From positions 2,346,001-2,410,000 of the forward strand of contig NZ_CP071794.1 in the NCBI RefSeq assembly GCF_017498565.1: a stretch of 64,000 bases of DNA. The letters run 5' to 3'. Origin of the DNA: Parasphingorhabdus cellanae (GTDB lineage: Bacteria > Pseudomonadota > Alphaproteobacteria > Sphingomonadales > Sphingomonadaceae). The notes below the pieces were generated by a model. It was not told the DNA's origin. It did not search any database and saw only the letters and a program-made list of their open reading frames with translations. Both the position numbers and the translations under genes were made by a program. Below are positions 44,701 to 53,575 of the stretch, one piece after another. Numbering within the stretch: the first letter of the stretch is position 1; the number at the start of each line of letters is the position of its first letter.

Positions 44701-46290
44701 TCAGGGCGTGTAATATGTCGGCGAACCGGGGCCTACGGGCAATCCCAGCGCAAACACCCAGACAAAGAAAAAGACCGACCAGCACAGAATGAAGAAGATC
44801 GTATATGGCAGCATCATCGCGATCAAAGTGCCGACACCGAGATTCTTGTCATAACGCGTCGCCCAAGCCAGAATCAGGCCGAAATAACTCATCATTGGGG
44901 TAATAATATTGGTCGTCGAATCGCCGATCCGATAGGCCGCCTGTATCACCTCCGGCGCATAGCCAATCAGCATCAGCATTGGCACGAAAATCGGCGCTGT
45001 AACAGCCCATTGCGCCGATGCCGAGCCTAGCGACAGGTTGATCAGCGCGCAGATCAGAATGAAGAAAAAGAAGATCGCAGGACCAGTCATTCCAGTGTCG
45101 AGCAGGAACTGCGACCCGGTGACCGCGGTGATCGCGCCCAAATTGGTCCAGCCAAAAAAGGCTACAAACTGGGCGGCAAAGAAAACCAGCACGATATAAA
45201 GACCGAGGGATGCGAGCGCTTCGGCCATCGCGTCAATCACATCCCGGTCGGTTTTCATGGAGCCGACGACGCGGCCATAGGCGTAACCGGTGACCACAAA
45301 GAAAATCAGGATCCAGACGACAAAGCCTTTGAAGAAGGGGGAGTTGATCCGGTCGCCGGTTTCCGGATTGCGTAACACGCCCCAATCCGGGAGCAAGGTC
45401 AGCGCCATCAAGCCAAGGACACCCAACAGCGCGATGCCGGCCCAGCGTAAGCCCTTGCGCTCTTTGTTACTTATTGCCTCCATCATCCGGTCGTCCAGAA
45501 TGGTGGGGTCCGCGCCCGAGGGATTATATTTGCCCAGCTTGGGCTCTACGATGAAGATCGTTACCAGCGAGCCGATGGCCGTAATCAGGAAAGTCGATCC
45601 AACCATGAAATACCAGTTGGCCGTTGCCACAACCGTATAATCCGGGTCGATCAAACGCGCCGCTTCCTGCGTAATCCCGGCCAGCAACGGGTCGATCGTG
45701 CCGATCAACAAGTTGGCGCTATAGCCTCCCGAGACGCCGGCAAAAGCCGCAGCCATGCCCGCCAGCGGATGGCGGCCGAGAGCATAGAAAATCGCGCCGG
45801 CCAATGGGATCAAAACAACATAGCCGACTTCCGAAGCCGTATTGGAAACAATCCCGGCGAAGACAATCGCGACCGTTACCATATGGGGCGGTGCCGACAG
45901 GACCATGGAACGCACAGCCGCCGATAGCAGCCCTGATTTCTCTGCCACACCGACACCGATCATCGCCACCAACACCACGCCAAGCGGGGCAAAGCTAGTG
46001 AAGTTGGTGACGAGGTTCGTGAAGATACGCCGCACGCCATCGCCATCGAGCAGGCTGACCGCCCGGATCATGCCATCTTCCGCCACGCCGGGAGCGCCAG
46101 CCGGGCGGGGATCGACAACTGCCAGACCCATCCAGCCCAACAGGCCGGACAAAAAGACAATGCCGATTGCCAGTATGGCAAATAATGTCACCGGATGCGG
46201 TAGCAAATTACCTAGCCATTCGACGCCGTCGAGAAAGCGGGTAAAGCCGTTGCGACGGGGCTCAGCCGCCTGCTGCTGGCCATCAGCCAT
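44701..46290 (-). CDS. AbgT family transporter
   Basis: This is a 529-residue membrane protein with eleven or more hydrophobic segments. GFTRFLDGVEWLGNLLPHPVTLFAIL at the start, the FAPLGVVLVAMIGVGVAEKSGLL motif, AFAGVSGGYSANLLIGTIDPLLAGITQ and DSTTNIITPMMSYFGLIL are characteristic of AbgT proteins. Members import p-aminobenzoyl-glutamate or export antimetabolites such as sulphonamides; direction here is unknown. It is convergent with the HAD gene. The 163-bp gap downstream of pyk precedes it on the same strand. Confidence 0.93.
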   Translation of the reverse strand: MADGQQQAAEPRRNGFTRFLDGVEWLGNLLPHPVTLFAILAIGIVFLSGLLGWMGLAVVDPRPAGAPGVAEDGMIRAVSLLDGDGVRRIFTNLVTNFTSFAPLGVVLVAMIGVGVAEKSGLLSAAVRSMVLSAPPHMVTVAIVFAGIVSNTASEVGYVVLIPLAGAIFYALGRHPLAGMAAAFAGVSGGYSANLLIGTIDPLLAGITQEAARLIDPDYTVVATANWYFMVGSTFLITAIGSLVTIFIVEPKLGKYNPSGADPTILDDRMMEAISNKERKGLRWAGIALLGVLGLMALTLLPDWGVLRNPETGDRINSPFFKGFVVWILIFFVVTGYAYGRVVGSMKTDRDVIDAMAEALASLGLYIVLVFFAAQFVAFFGWTNLGAITAVTGSQFLLDTGMTGPAIFFFFILICALINLSLGSASAQWAVTAPIFVPMLMLIGYAPEVIQAAYRIGDSTTNIITPMMSYFGLILAWATRYDKNLGVGTLIAMMLPYTIFFILCWSVFFFVWVFALGLPVGPGSPTYYTP

Positions 46291-46453
46291 ATCTGGTCTC
46301 CAGTTTATCGCGCATCCAAGACTACCGCGACTGGAGAGAGGCCAGCGCGAACAGAGCGAAAGACTACATGAGACCGGTACGAGATTTCAAGAAAGAAGAT
46401 AATATGTCATCGCCAGAGATCCTGATGAGCAGGATTTACAGGCCGCAACCCAT

Positions 46454-47905
46454 TCAACCCCGCTTCAGTTCGTTCCCTGACAACCGCACGACATGCAGCA
46501 GGTTGGTCGATCCCGGCGTCCCGAACGGTACGCCGGCGCAGACAATCAGCCTTGATCCCGCTTTGCCTAGCTTGTGGCGCATTGCCATGCGTTTGGCTTT
46601 GGCTATCATCTCCTCGAAATCACTCACATCACGGGTGACAACAGCATGGGCACCCCATAGCAGGCCGACACGCCTCGCCGTGTGGCGATCGGGCGTGAGG
46701 ACGAGCAGCGGGACCGACGGACGTTCGCGGGCCATGCGCCGCGCAGTGGACCCGGATTTGGTGAAGCAGACAATGGCGGATGTCTTGATCGTCCGGGCAA
46801 TATTATAGCTTGCGGCGGCAAGGGCATCGGCGGTTGTTTCATCCGGCACGGTTTCTGTAAAATGGACACGCTCGGCATAGGATGCGTCGCTCTCCACCTG
46901 CATTGCAATCCTGTCCATCATGGTTGCGGCCTCAATCGGCCAGTCGCCGACAGCTGATTCCGCAGATAACATGATCGCATCAGCCCCGTCATAAATGGCG
47001 GTGGCGACGTCCGAAACCTCGGCCCGGGTTGGGGTGGGCGACGTGATCATCGATTCGAGCATCTGGGTCGCGACGACCACGGGTCGGCCCAATTTACGGG
47101 CAGCAGCAACAATTTTTTTCTGCAACGGAGGGACCTGTTCAGGCAGCAATTCGACGCCAAGATCACCGCGCGCGACCATAACCGCATCGGATAGCTCTAA
47201 GATTTCTTCGAGCCGGTTGATGGCTGCAGGTTTTTCGATTTTCGAGAGCAAAGCCGCTTTGCCGCCAATGAGGCGCCGCGCTTCGGCTACATCCTCAGGC
47301 CGCTGTACAAAACTCAGCGCGATCCAGTCGACATCCTGATCCAGCGCAAAGGTCAAATCCTTGCGATCCTTGTTCGTCAGTGAACTCACTGGCAGCACCA
47401 CTTCGGGAACATTCACACCCTTGCGGTCCGATATGGGGCCGCCGACAATCACTTTGGTCTCGACACTTTTGCCGTCGGTTTTAGTGACTTCAAGGCGGAT
47501 TTTCCCGTCATCGAGTAACAGCGTATGCCCAGGTTCCAGCGTTTCGATAATTTCCCGGTGGGGCAGATTGACGCGTTTAGCATCGCCTTTGGTCTTTTGT
47601 AGGTCGAGGGTGAACTTCGCACCGGTTTTCAGTTCAACCGGGGCCTTGGCAAAAGTACCGATACGCAATTTCGGCCCTTGCAGATCCGCAAGGACAGTAA
47701 TGGGTCGCCCAACCTTCTTTTCCAGCGCGCGGATCGATTTCACGTTTTTGGCATGGGCGGCATGTTCGCCATGGCTCATGTTCATGCGAAAGGCGTCGAC
47801 ACCGGCCTTATACATTTTCTCGATCATTTCCGGGCTGCCGCTGGCCGGGCCAAGGGTGGCAAGCACCTTTACTTTGCGGTCGCGAGAGAACATATGCGCT
47901 GCCAT
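46454..47905 (-). CDS. pyk: pyruvate kinase
   Basis: This transfers phosphate from PEP to ADP in glycolysis. It has 483 residues from the ATG at 47905, with AGGA 9 bases upstream. KVKVLATLGPASGSPEMI, FRMNMSHGEHAAH, DLQGPKLRIG, the catalytic Lys in ALLSKIEKPAAINRL, the metal and catalytic segment VMVARGDLGVELLPEQVP and ATQMLESMITSPTPTRAEVSD cover the barrel and active site. The C-terminal allosteric domain ends in VVRLSGNELKRG. Length and motifs are normal for the bacterial enzyme. Confidence 0.97.
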   Translation of the reverse strand: MAAHMFSRDRKVKVLATLGPASGSPEMIEKMYKAGVDAFRMNMSHGEHAAHAKNVKSIRALEKKVGRPITVLADLQGPKLRIGTFAKAPVELKTGAKFTLDLQKTKGDAKRVNLPHREIIETLEPGHTLLLDDGKIRLEVTKTDGKSVETKVIVGGPISDRKGVNVPEVVLPVSSLTNKDRKDLTFALDQDVDWIALSFVQRPEDVAEARRLIGGKAALLSKIEKPAAINRLEEILELSDAVMVARGDLGVELLPEQVPPLQKKIVAAARKLGRPVVVATQMLESMITSPTPTRAEVSDVATAIYDGADAIMLSAESAVGDWPIEAATMMDRIAMQVESDASYAERVHFTETVPDETTADALAAASYNIARTIKTSAIVCFTKSGSTARRMARERPSVPLLVLTPDRHTARRVGLLWGAHAVVTRDVSDFEEMIAKAKRMAMRHKLGKAGSRLIVCAGVPFGTPGSTNLLHVVRLSGNELKRG

Positions 47906-47994
47906 CGAAAATTCCTGTATTGGTGCTTTAAATCCACGCCTGTTAGCGCCAAATCATGACAGGATAAAAACAAAAAGCAACGGAAGCATTTCAC

Positions 47995-48303
47995 ATGACA
48001 GAACAAATTTCTGATGCAGCGGCTGCGGCGGCCTTTCGCCGTCTGGTCAAGCATTTGCAGCACCGCCATGATGCGGAAAATATTGACCTGATGGGGCTTG
48101 CCGGTTTTTGCCGCAACTGTCTGGCCGACTGGGTGCTGGAAGCAACCAATGATGCTGGCGGCAATATGACCAAGGAAGAAGCGCGTCAGGCGATCCATGG
48201 TATGCCGTCTTCAGAATGGAAGAAAAACTACCAGACCGAAGCGACGCCGGAAAAGCTTTTGCGGATGAAGGAAAGCGTAGCCAAAAACGCGCCTAGCAAT
48301 TAA
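47995..48303 (+). CDS. DUF1244 domain-containing protein
   Basis: This encodes 102 residues. AAAFRRLVKHLQHRHDAENIDLMGLAGFCRNCLADW and GNMTKEEARQAIHGMP with WKKNYQTEA are the DUF1244 hallmarks, a small helical family of unknown function widespread in proteobacteria. The two Cys (CRNC) and nearby His residues might bind metal, which is speculation. It is divergent from pyk with an 89-bp gap, and gapR follows 61 bp downstream on the same strand. Confidence 0.88.
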   Translation: MTEQISDAAAAAAFRRLVKHLQHRHDAENIDLMGLAGFCRNCLADWVLEATNDAGGNMTKEEARQAIHGMPSSEWKKNYQTEATPEKLLRMKESVAKNAPSN

Positions 48304-48364
48304 TAGCGACGCGGATTAAAGACGGCATCCGAATCTGAACATAGTATTTCTAGGGAATTTGAGA

Positions 48365-48607
48365 ATGAGCGAAGGCAATGTTGCCGCAGACCAACTGCGT
48401 CTGTTTATCGAACGTATCGAGCGGCTGGAAGAAGAGAAAAAGGGTATCGCGGATGATATCCGTGATGTCTATTCCGAAGCCAAATCCACCGGCTTTGATG
48501 CGAAGATCATGCGGCAGATCGTGCGTCTGCGCAAAATGGAAACCCATGACCGTCAGGAAATGGAAGCGATACTCGACACCTATAAGTCGGCCCTTGGTTT
48601 GGGATAA
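48365..48607 (+). CDS. gapR: GapR-like nucleoid-associated protein (DUF2312)
   Basis: This encodes 80 residues from the ATG at 48365 ([20 protein letters not shown]). The long coiled-coil helix [20 protein letters not shown], then [16 protein letters not shown] and a C-terminal helix, match GapR. Caulobacter GapR forms clamps around overtwisted, AT-rich DNA ahead of replication and transcription and stimulates type II topoisomerases. Length is as expected. An upstream in-frame TTG at 48359 is unlikely to be used. Confidence 0.93.
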   Translation: MSEGNVAADQLRLFIERIERLEEEKKGIADDIRDVYSEAKSTGFDAKIMRQIVRLRKMETHDRQEMEAILDTYKSALGLG

Positions 48608-48649
48608 TCAATAGACTAACATCCCCGCTTTAAAGGCGGGAGAGCATAT

Positions 48650-48970
48650 ATGATTACGACCACAACCCCCAGTATCGAAGGACGCCCGATACGCGATTAT
48701 CGCGGCATTGTTATTGGGGAGGTGATTGTCGGGGCAAATCTGTTTCGCGATCTGTTTGCCAGCATCACCGACATTGTTGGTGGCCGGTCCGGCAAATATG
48801 AAAATGTCCTGAAGCGCGCGCGGGATGAGGCTTTGTTGGAAATGCAGGCCGAGGCAGCGAAACTCGGTGCCAATGCAGTAGTTGGCGTTGACCTTGACTA
48901 TGAGGTCGTGGGTGAAAAGGGATCGATGCTGATGGTATCGGCATCGGGCACCGCTGTCGTTACCGACTAG
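48650..48970 (+). CDS. YbjQ/UPF0145 family protein
   Basis: This encodes 106 residues. [44 protein letters not shown] and [18 protein letters not shown] are the standard YbjQ motifs. These small proteins form pentamers and are annotated as heavy-metal-binding, but the role is not established. GGGAGAG lies 7 bases before the ATG. The stop overlaps the convergent CPBP protease gene by 4 bp. Confidence 0.9.
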   Translation: MITTTTPSIEGRPIRDYRGIVIGEVIVGANLFRDLFASITDIVGGRSGKYENVLKRARDEALLEMQAEAAKLGANAVVGVDLDYEVVGEKGSMLMVSASGTAVVTD

Positions 48971-49746
48971 AGAAGCTCTGGCCGTGTTAGCAACACATAG
49001 ACCAGCCCGCTGGTTGCGATCAGATTATACGCCATGTGCATCACAATATTGGTCCACCAGCCATAGCGGATTCTGGCATAGCCCCAGATCAGGCCGCCCA
49101 CCGTCTGCGGCAAAACAAAGGGGAGCAGTGCGGCGGGATTGTCACCAGCATAGTTGAAGATATGCACGGAGCCGAAAAGCAACGCCTGGATCCAGAAGAT
49201 CAACGGGAAAATCCGGACATACCATCTCGGTACCGGCCGTTTCCAGAATGCGATCACACAGATCAGAACGGCACCGGCGATAACGGCCAATAAAGGCGCT
49301 GTCCCCATGGCAGCGGGCCCGGGCCATCCCAGTTGCTCATAGCTATATGTCAGGGCCATCCACAATATGAGGCCGAAAAAGGGGATCAGGAGTCGCGGCG
49401 AACCGCTGAGCCAAGACCGGAACATCAGCTCTTCGACAATTGGCCCGGCAATCACGACGATGAGCAAGAGCTGCCAGACCGGGCGCTGGAACAGGCCTGC
49501 CATGCTGTTAGACATGGAGACATCGAAGGCGAGCATGATCGGGAACAGAACAATCGCGATTGCCGCAACTATCATGCAATTGATCAAGAAAAGCCAGATA
49601 AGGTCACTTGGTTTTCCGGTCATTTGCCCGGTCATCTGAACATCGTTATCCGGCAGTTTTGGCGCGCGCAGAAATGTCAGCAGATCGTGTGTTGTCGCCG
49701 TCAGACGGCCGGTGGCCCATCCAATGGTTGAGTTGGGTTCGAACAT
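48967..49746 (-). CDS. CPBP family intramembrane metalloprotease
   Basis: This is a 259-residue membrane protein with about seven hydrophobic spans. The Abi/CPBP motifs are present: [13 protein letters not shown] (EE-x3-R), [11 protein letters not shown] (second motif His) and [13 protein letters not shown] (third motif His). Members are related to the Rce1 CAAX protease and are implicated in bacteriocin immunity or surface-protein processing; the target is unknown. The N-terminal ~45 residues before TM1 are polar. It is divergent from yebC, with start codons 46 bp apart. Confidence 0.87.
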   Translation of the reverse strand: MFEPNSTIGWATGRLTATTHDLLTFLRAPKLPDNDVQMTGQMTGKPSDLIWLFLINCMIVAAIAIVLFPIMLAFDVSMSNSMAGLFQRPVWQLLLIVVIAGPIVEELMFRSWLSGSPRLLIPFFGLILWMALTYSYEQLGWPGPAAMGTAPLLAVIAGAVLICVIAFWKRPVPRWYVRIFPLIFWIQALLFGSVHIFNYAGDNPAALLPFVLPQTVGGLIWGYARIRYGWWTNIVMHMAYNLIATSGLVYVLLTRPELL

Positions 49747-49792
49747 GCGGCAAAGAGCCTCAATAACAATAATTCAGGTACGGACGAATCAT

Positions 49793-50542
49793 ATGGCAGG
49801 CCATAGTAAATTTAACAATATCAAGCACCGCAAGGGTGCGCAGGACAAGAAACGCTCGGCGCAATTTTCAAAACTCAGCCGCGAGATCACGGTGGCCGCA
49901 AAATCGGGCATGCCAGATCCGGACATGAACCCGCGTCTGCGCCTCGCGGTGAACAACGCTAAAGCGGTTTCCATGCCGAAAGATGGCATACAGCGCGCAA
50001 TCGACAAGGCCTCGGCCAATGAGGGCGATGATTATAACGAGGTTCGCTATGAGGGCTTTGGCCCGGGCGGCGTCTCGTTGATTATCGAAACCCTCACGGA
50101 TAATACCAACCGTACCTTTACCAATGTCCGCACCATCATGTCGCGCAATGGCGGCAATGTCGGCGAGACCGGGTCGGTCAGTCACGGCTTTGACCGGGTC
50201 GGCTATGTGCAATATCCAGCCGAAGCGGGCAGCGAGGACAAGGTTCTCGAAGCTGCGATGGAAGCGGGGGCGGAAGATATTTCCTCTAGCGAAGACGGCC
50301 ATGAAATCTGGACCGCGATGGAAGATTTGCATGAGGTTGCCGGCGCGCTGGAAAAGTCCCTTGGCGAAGCGGAAAGCGTAAAACTCGCCTGGCGCCCGAC
50401 AGTGCAGGTGGAAGTGGATCAAGAGCAGGCGGAAACGCTGCTCAACCTCATCGATTTGCTGGAAGAAGATGACGATGTTCAGACGGTTTGGGGCAATTAT
50501 GATGTGTCCGACGAGATTATGGAAAAACTGAACGCCGGGTGA
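49793..50542 (+). CDS. yebC: YebC/PmpR family transcriptional regulator / translation factor
   Basis: This encodes 249 residues from the ATG at 49793 ([18 protein letters not shown]), the invariant family start; the frame from 49712 is rejected. [39 protein letters not shown]-like [12 protein letters not shown] and [19 protein letters not shown] follow. Homologues bind DNA as regulators, and some relieve ribosome stalling. It lies 10 bp before ruvC, the conserved yebC-ruvC-ruvA-ruvB order. Confidence 0.95.
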   Translation: MAGHSKFNNIKHRKGAQDKKRSAQFSKLSREITVAAKSGMPDPDMNPRLRLAVNNAKAVSMPKDGIQRAIDKASANEGDDYNEVRYEGFGPGGVSLIIETLTDNTNRTFTNVRTIMSRNGGNVGETGSVSHGFDRVGYVQYPAEAGSEDKVLEAAMEAGAEDISSSEDGHEIWTAMEDLHEVAGALEKSLGEAESVKLAWRPTVQVEVDQEQAETLLNLIDLLEEDDDVQTVWGNYDVSDEIMEKLNAG

Positions 50543-50552
50543 CGGTGGGCGC

Positions 50553-51023
50553 ATGATTATCCTGGGCCTCGACCCCGGCCTTGGCACCACCGGCTGGGGC
50601 GTGATCAGCGCTGAAGGCAATCGGCTGTCGCATATCGCCAATGGGCAGATAAAGACCGATCCGAAAATGCAATTGGCCAGCCGGTTGCTGAAGCTTGATC
50701 TGGAACTGACCGATTTGCTGCTGGAATATAAACCGGATGCGGCAGCGGTTGAGGAAGTGTTCGTCAACAGCAATCCGCAAAGCACCCTGAAGCTCGGGCA
50801 AGCACGCGGTGTCGTGCTGCTCGGCGCATCGCGGTCGGGGCTTGAGGTCGGCGAATATGCGGCGCGGGCGGTCAAGAAATCGGTCGTCGGCGTGGGCAAG
50901 GCGGATAAGGATCAGGTGCAAGCGATGATCAAGATCCTGCTGCCGGGGGTGAAGCTCGCTGGGGCGGATGCCGCCGATGCGCTGGCCGTGGCGATCACGC
51001 ATGCCCATCATCGTGGGCGTTGA
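50553..51023 (+). CDS. ruvC: Holliday junction resolvase RuvC
   Basis: This encodes 156 residues. [17 protein letters not shown] has the first catalytic Asp, [14 protein letters not shown] the Glu, and [17 protein letters not shown] the final Asp pair. RuvC cuts Holliday junctions symmetrically within the RuvABC complex. The ATG lies 10 bp after yebC. The protein is slightly shorter than E. coli RuvC (173) through its C-terminus, which is common in alphaproteobacteria. A repeat-filled 195-bp gap separates it from ruvA. Confidence 0.95.
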   Translation: MIILGLDPGLGTTGWGVISAEGNRLSHIANGQIKTDPKMQLASRLLKLDLELTDLLLEYKPDAAAVEEVFVNSNPQSTLKLGQARGVVLLGASRSGLEVGEYAARAVKKSVVGVGKADKDQVQAMIKILLPGVKLAGADAADALAVAITHAHHRGR

Positions 51024-51032
51024 ATTACACAC

Positions 51033-51101
51033 TGCGCTCAGGCTGAGCTTGTCGAAGGTCCGGCTCTGCGCTAACCCTTCGACAGGCTCAGGGTGAGCGC
51101 A
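51033..51101. repeat. inverted-repeat pair (TGCGCTCA...GTCGAAGG)
   Basis: Left arm 51033-51058 and right arm 51076-51101 are 26 bp each and nearly perfect inverted copies, with GTCGAAGG / CCTTCGAC at the inner ends and a 17-bp loop. It begins 10 bp after the ruvC stop. The type is a widespread sphingomonad extragenic palindrome. It may form a large mRNA hairpin between ruvC and ruvA. Confidence 0.8.
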
Positions 51102-51115
51102 TTTTTCCATATTCC

Positions 51116-51194
51116 CGTCATCCCAGCGAAAGCTGGGATCTCCTGCAGATACAGTGCCTAACGTGATGAGATTCCAGCTTTCGCTGGAATGACG
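51116..51194. repeat. inverted-repeat pair (CGTCAT...ATGACG)
   Basis: Left arm 51116-51142 and right arm 51168-51194 are 27-bp inverted copies, differing at two positions. Within each arm CCAGC-GAAA-GCTGG is itself a palindrome, and the two differences compensate each other within the arm, so each small hairpin is conserved. This is a second REP-like unit in the ruvC-ruvA gap. Confidence 0.8.
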
Positions 51195-51218
51195 ATGGTT
51201 TTTGGGTAAGAAGAAACC

Positions 51219-51824
51219 ATGATTGCAAAACTCACCGGCATTATCGACGAAATCGGCACGGACAATATCGTGCTGGATGTAAACGGCGTCGGCTATCTGG
51301 TCTTCGCCTCGTCGCGGACCATTACCGCCATTGGCGGGGTTGGCGATGGCGCGACCATCTATACCGAAATGCAGGTCAGCGAGACCGACATGCGCCTGAT
51401 GGGCTTTGCTTCGGGGTCGGAGCGCGACTGGTTCCGGCTGCTAATCTCCGTACAGGGTGTCGGCGGCAAGGTCGCGCTAGCAATCCTCTCCGCACTGGAA
51501 ACGGCAGAGATATCCCGCGCGGTGGCCACCGGCGACAAGGCGATGGTTGCGCGGGCCAATGGGGTAGGGCCGAAACTGGCGCTGCGCATTGTCAACGAGC
51601 TGAAAGACAAGGTCGGCGGCATCGCAACCGACCCGATAGTTGGTGCCGGCGGCGCGATCCATGCGCCGTCGAATAACAGCGCTGATGCGGTGAGCGCGCT
51701 GCAAAATCTGGGCTTCAAACCGGCAGAGGCGAGTGCAGCGGTGGCGGCGGCCGATGCCGAGGCGGGTGAGGGCGTGACACTGGATGCGCTGGTGCGGTTG
51801 GCGTTGAAGAAGGCGGCGAAGTGA
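51219..51824 (+). CDS. ruvA: Holliday junction helicase subunit RuvA
   Basis: This encodes 201 residues. [26 protein letters not shown] is the OB-fold domain [21 protein letters not shown] and [20 protein letters not shown] are the two helix-hairpin-helix motifs of domain II, and [18 protein letters not shown] is domain III, which contacts RuvB. It binds four-way junctions and loads RuvB. In most relatives ruvB follows directly; here 537 bp with a GIY-YIG gene intervene. Confidence 0.95.
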   Translation: MIAKLTGIIDEIGTDNIVLDVNGVGYLVFASSRTITAIGGVGDGATIYTEMQVSETDMRLMGFASGSERDWFRLLISVQGVGGKVALAILSALETAEISRAVATGDKAMVARANGVGPKLALRIVNELKDKVGGIATDPIVGAGGAIHAPSNNSADAVSALQNLGFKPAEASAAVAAADAEAGEGVTLDALVRLALKKAAK

Positions 51825-51856
51825 GGAAGATATACCCTGCTTTAGGTCCCAGTTAT

Positions 51857-52367
51857 CGTCACCCTGAACTTGTTTCAGGGTCTATTTCTCGGATTTCGCA
51901 GGTCGTGCTTGTCTCGCAATGGATGCTGAGCCGCAAGGCCACCGAAGGTAAACGAGTTCGGCATGACGGATTGGAGAACGGTTCAAGAGATGAAACAAGG
52001 ACATCAGTTTCCAATCGGCGGCAAACCCAGATTCACCGCCAAATCCACCCATTGCGGGTTTTCCGATTCAATCAGATTGATCTTCCAAGGACGGTGCCAG
52101 TTTTTCAATTGCTTCTCGCGCGCTATAGCATTTTCCATATCATCAAACATTTCAAAACGAACGAGACGATGAACAGCATATTTGGACGTGTGACCGGGCG
52201 TAAGGTTGTTGCGGTGCTGGTAAAGGCGCTTCAGCAAATTGGTAGTCATGCCAATATACAAAGACCCATACGGCTTGCTAGCCAATATATAGACGCAAGG
52301 TTGCTTGGCATCGGGCATGGTCGGTTTATAGGATCGCCATGGACCCTGAAACAAGTTCAGGGTGACG
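51857..52367. mobile_element. candidate GIY-YIG module bounded by perfect 26-bp inverted repeats
   Basis: CGTCACCCTGAAC-TTGTTTCAGGGTC at 51857-51882 recurs as its exact reverse complement at 52342-52367. Each arm also contains an inner palindrome (ACCCTGAA / TTCAGGGT). The arms enclose one gene, a minus-strand GIY-YIG nuclease, and sit between ruvA and ruvB. No target-site duplication is obvious. The layout recalls REP-RAYT units, but with a GIY-YIG enzyme; mobility is inference. Confidence 0.5.
52004..52318 (-). CDS. GIY-YIG nuclease domain protein (UPF0213-like)
   Basis: This encodes 104 residues from the ATG at 52318. The GIY-YIG core reads VYILASKPYGSLYIGMTTNLLKR, with the second strand YIG, then HRNNLTPGHTSKYAVHRLV with catalytic Arg/His context. 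The metal-site Glu is in AIAREKQLKNWHRPWKINLIES. The open frame continues upstream to 52654 but only as a shadow of ruvB. It is transcribed against ruvA and ruvB and bounded by identical inverted repeats, which suggests an insertion. Single-domain GIY-YIG proteins of this size have no settled function. Confidence 0.88.
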   Translation of the reverse strand: MPDAKQPCVYILASKPYGSLYIGMTTNLLKRLYQHRNNLTPGHTSKYAVHRLVRFEMFDDMENAIAREKQLKNWHRPWKINLIESENPQWVDLAVNLGLPPIGN

Positions 52368-53411
52368 CATTTGGAGGTATTGGCCGTTACTGATAATCCG
52401 CATCTTACGCCGCAACGGCAACCGGAAGACATCGACGCCGCGCTGCGCCCGAAATCACTCGACGAATTTATCGGACAGGAAGCGGCGCGTTCCAATTTGC
52501 GCGTGTTTATTGAGGCCGCGAAAAGCCGTAGTGAGGCGCTGGACCACACGTTGTTCTTTGGCCCGCCGGGGCTGGGTAAGACCACGCTGGCGCAGATTAT
52601 CGCGCGCGAACTGGGCGTCGGTTTTCGCGCCACTTCGGGCCCGGTCATTGCCAAATCGGGTGATCTCGCGGCGCTGTTGACGAACCTTGAAGAAGGCGAT
52701 GTGCTGTTTATTGACGAGATTCATCGGCTCAATCCGGTGGTCGAGGAAGTGCTTTATCCGGCGATGGAGGACCGCGCGCTCGACCTGATCATTGGCGAAG
52801 GACCATCGGCGCGCAGTGTGCGGATAGATTTGCCGCAATTCACTCTCATCGGCGCGACAACGCGGCAGGGGCTTTTGACGACGCCACTGAGGGATCGGTT
52901 TGGCATCCCGGTGCGGCTCAATTTCTACAGCGTCGAGGAACTCGAAAAGGTCGTCCACCGCGCGGCCAAATTGCTGGATCTGGGGATCGCGCCCGATGGC
53001 GCCACCGAAGTCGCGCGCCGCGCGCGCGGAACGCCGCGTATCGCTGGCCGCCTGCTCCGCCGGGTGCGGGACTTTGCCAATGTGGCTGGCACCGCCACGG
53101 TCGATCAGAAAACCGCTGACGCTTCCCTCACGCGGCTGGAGGTGGACAGTATTGGGCTGGACGCGATGGATCGCCGCTATCTTCATATGATTGCGGATAT
53201 TTACAAAGGCGGGCCGGTCGGCGTCGAAACGCTGGCAGCGGGTCTAAGCGAACCGCGCGATACGATCGAGGAAGTGATCGAGCCTTACCTTATCCAACTG
53301 GGTCTGGTGGCCCGAACGGCGAGAGGCCGCGCACTCAATGATCGCGGATGGCAGCATCTGGGGCTGAAACCGCCACCGGGCAAAGAGGTTAATGGGCAGC
53401 TGTTTGACTGA
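52362..53411 (+). CDS. ruvB: Holliday junction branch-migration ATPase RuvB
   Basis: This encodes up to 349 residues. [27 protein letters not shown], Walker [15 protein letters not shown], Walker [21 protein letters not shown], sensor 1 [11 protein letters not shown] and the Arg finger in [10 protein letters not shown] are present, with the winged-helix end [23 protein letters not shown]. The start is unclear: GTG at 52362 lies inside the flanking repeat, and a TTG at 52380 follows GGAGG by only 2 bases. Homologues begin near [10 protein letters not shown], so the true N-terminus is within ten residues either way. Confidence 0.95.
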   Translation: MTHLEVLAVTDNPHLTPQRQPEDIDAALRPKSLDEFIGQEAARSNLRVFIEAAKSRSEALDHTLFFGPPGLGKTTLAQIIARELGVGFRATSGPVIAKSGDLAALLTNLEEGDVLFIDEIHRLNPVVEEVLYPAMEDRALDLIIGEGPSARSVRIDLPQFTLIGATTRQGLLTTPLRDRFGIPVRLNFYSVEELEKVVHRAAKLLDLGIAPDGATEVARRARGTPRIAGRLLRRVRDFANVAGTATVDQKTADASLTRLEVDSIGLDAMDRRYLHMIADIYKGGPVGVETLAAGLSEPRDTIEEVIEPYLIQLGLVARTARGRALNDRGWQHLGLKPPPGKEVNGQLFD

Positions 53412-53416
53412 CTTGC

Positions 53417-53574
53417 TCCTCTCCCCTTGAGGGAGAGGAAACGGAGACTTGGCAGCTTGCTGCCTAGTCGAGTTGGAGAGGGGGCTGGCTTGGCGCACAC
53501 TCTCCACCCCTCTCCAAGATTTTCTAGCGAACAAGTTCGCAAGTAAATCTGTCCTCTCCCTCAAGGGGAGAGGA
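53417..53574. repeat. 158-bp MITE-like element with 23-bp perfect inverted ends
   Basis: The 23-bp end at 53417-53439 (TCCTCTCCCCTTGAGGGAGA plus GGA) is repeated exactly inverted at 53552-53574. Each end is also nearly self-palindromic (CTCTCCC / GGGAGAG). The ~110 bp between contains further GGAGAGG / CCTCTCC words but no ORF. The element fills the gap between the convergent ruvB and carotenoid oxygenase stop codons, 5 bp and 1 bp away, so it may also act as a two-way terminator. Confidence 0.75.
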
Positions 53575-53575
53575 A

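Noticed and set aside
51821..52393. 190-codon plus-strand ORF between ruvA and ruvB
   Set aside because: It is antisense to the GIY-YIG gene and reads through both inverted repeats; the GIY-YIG frame carries the conserved motifs.
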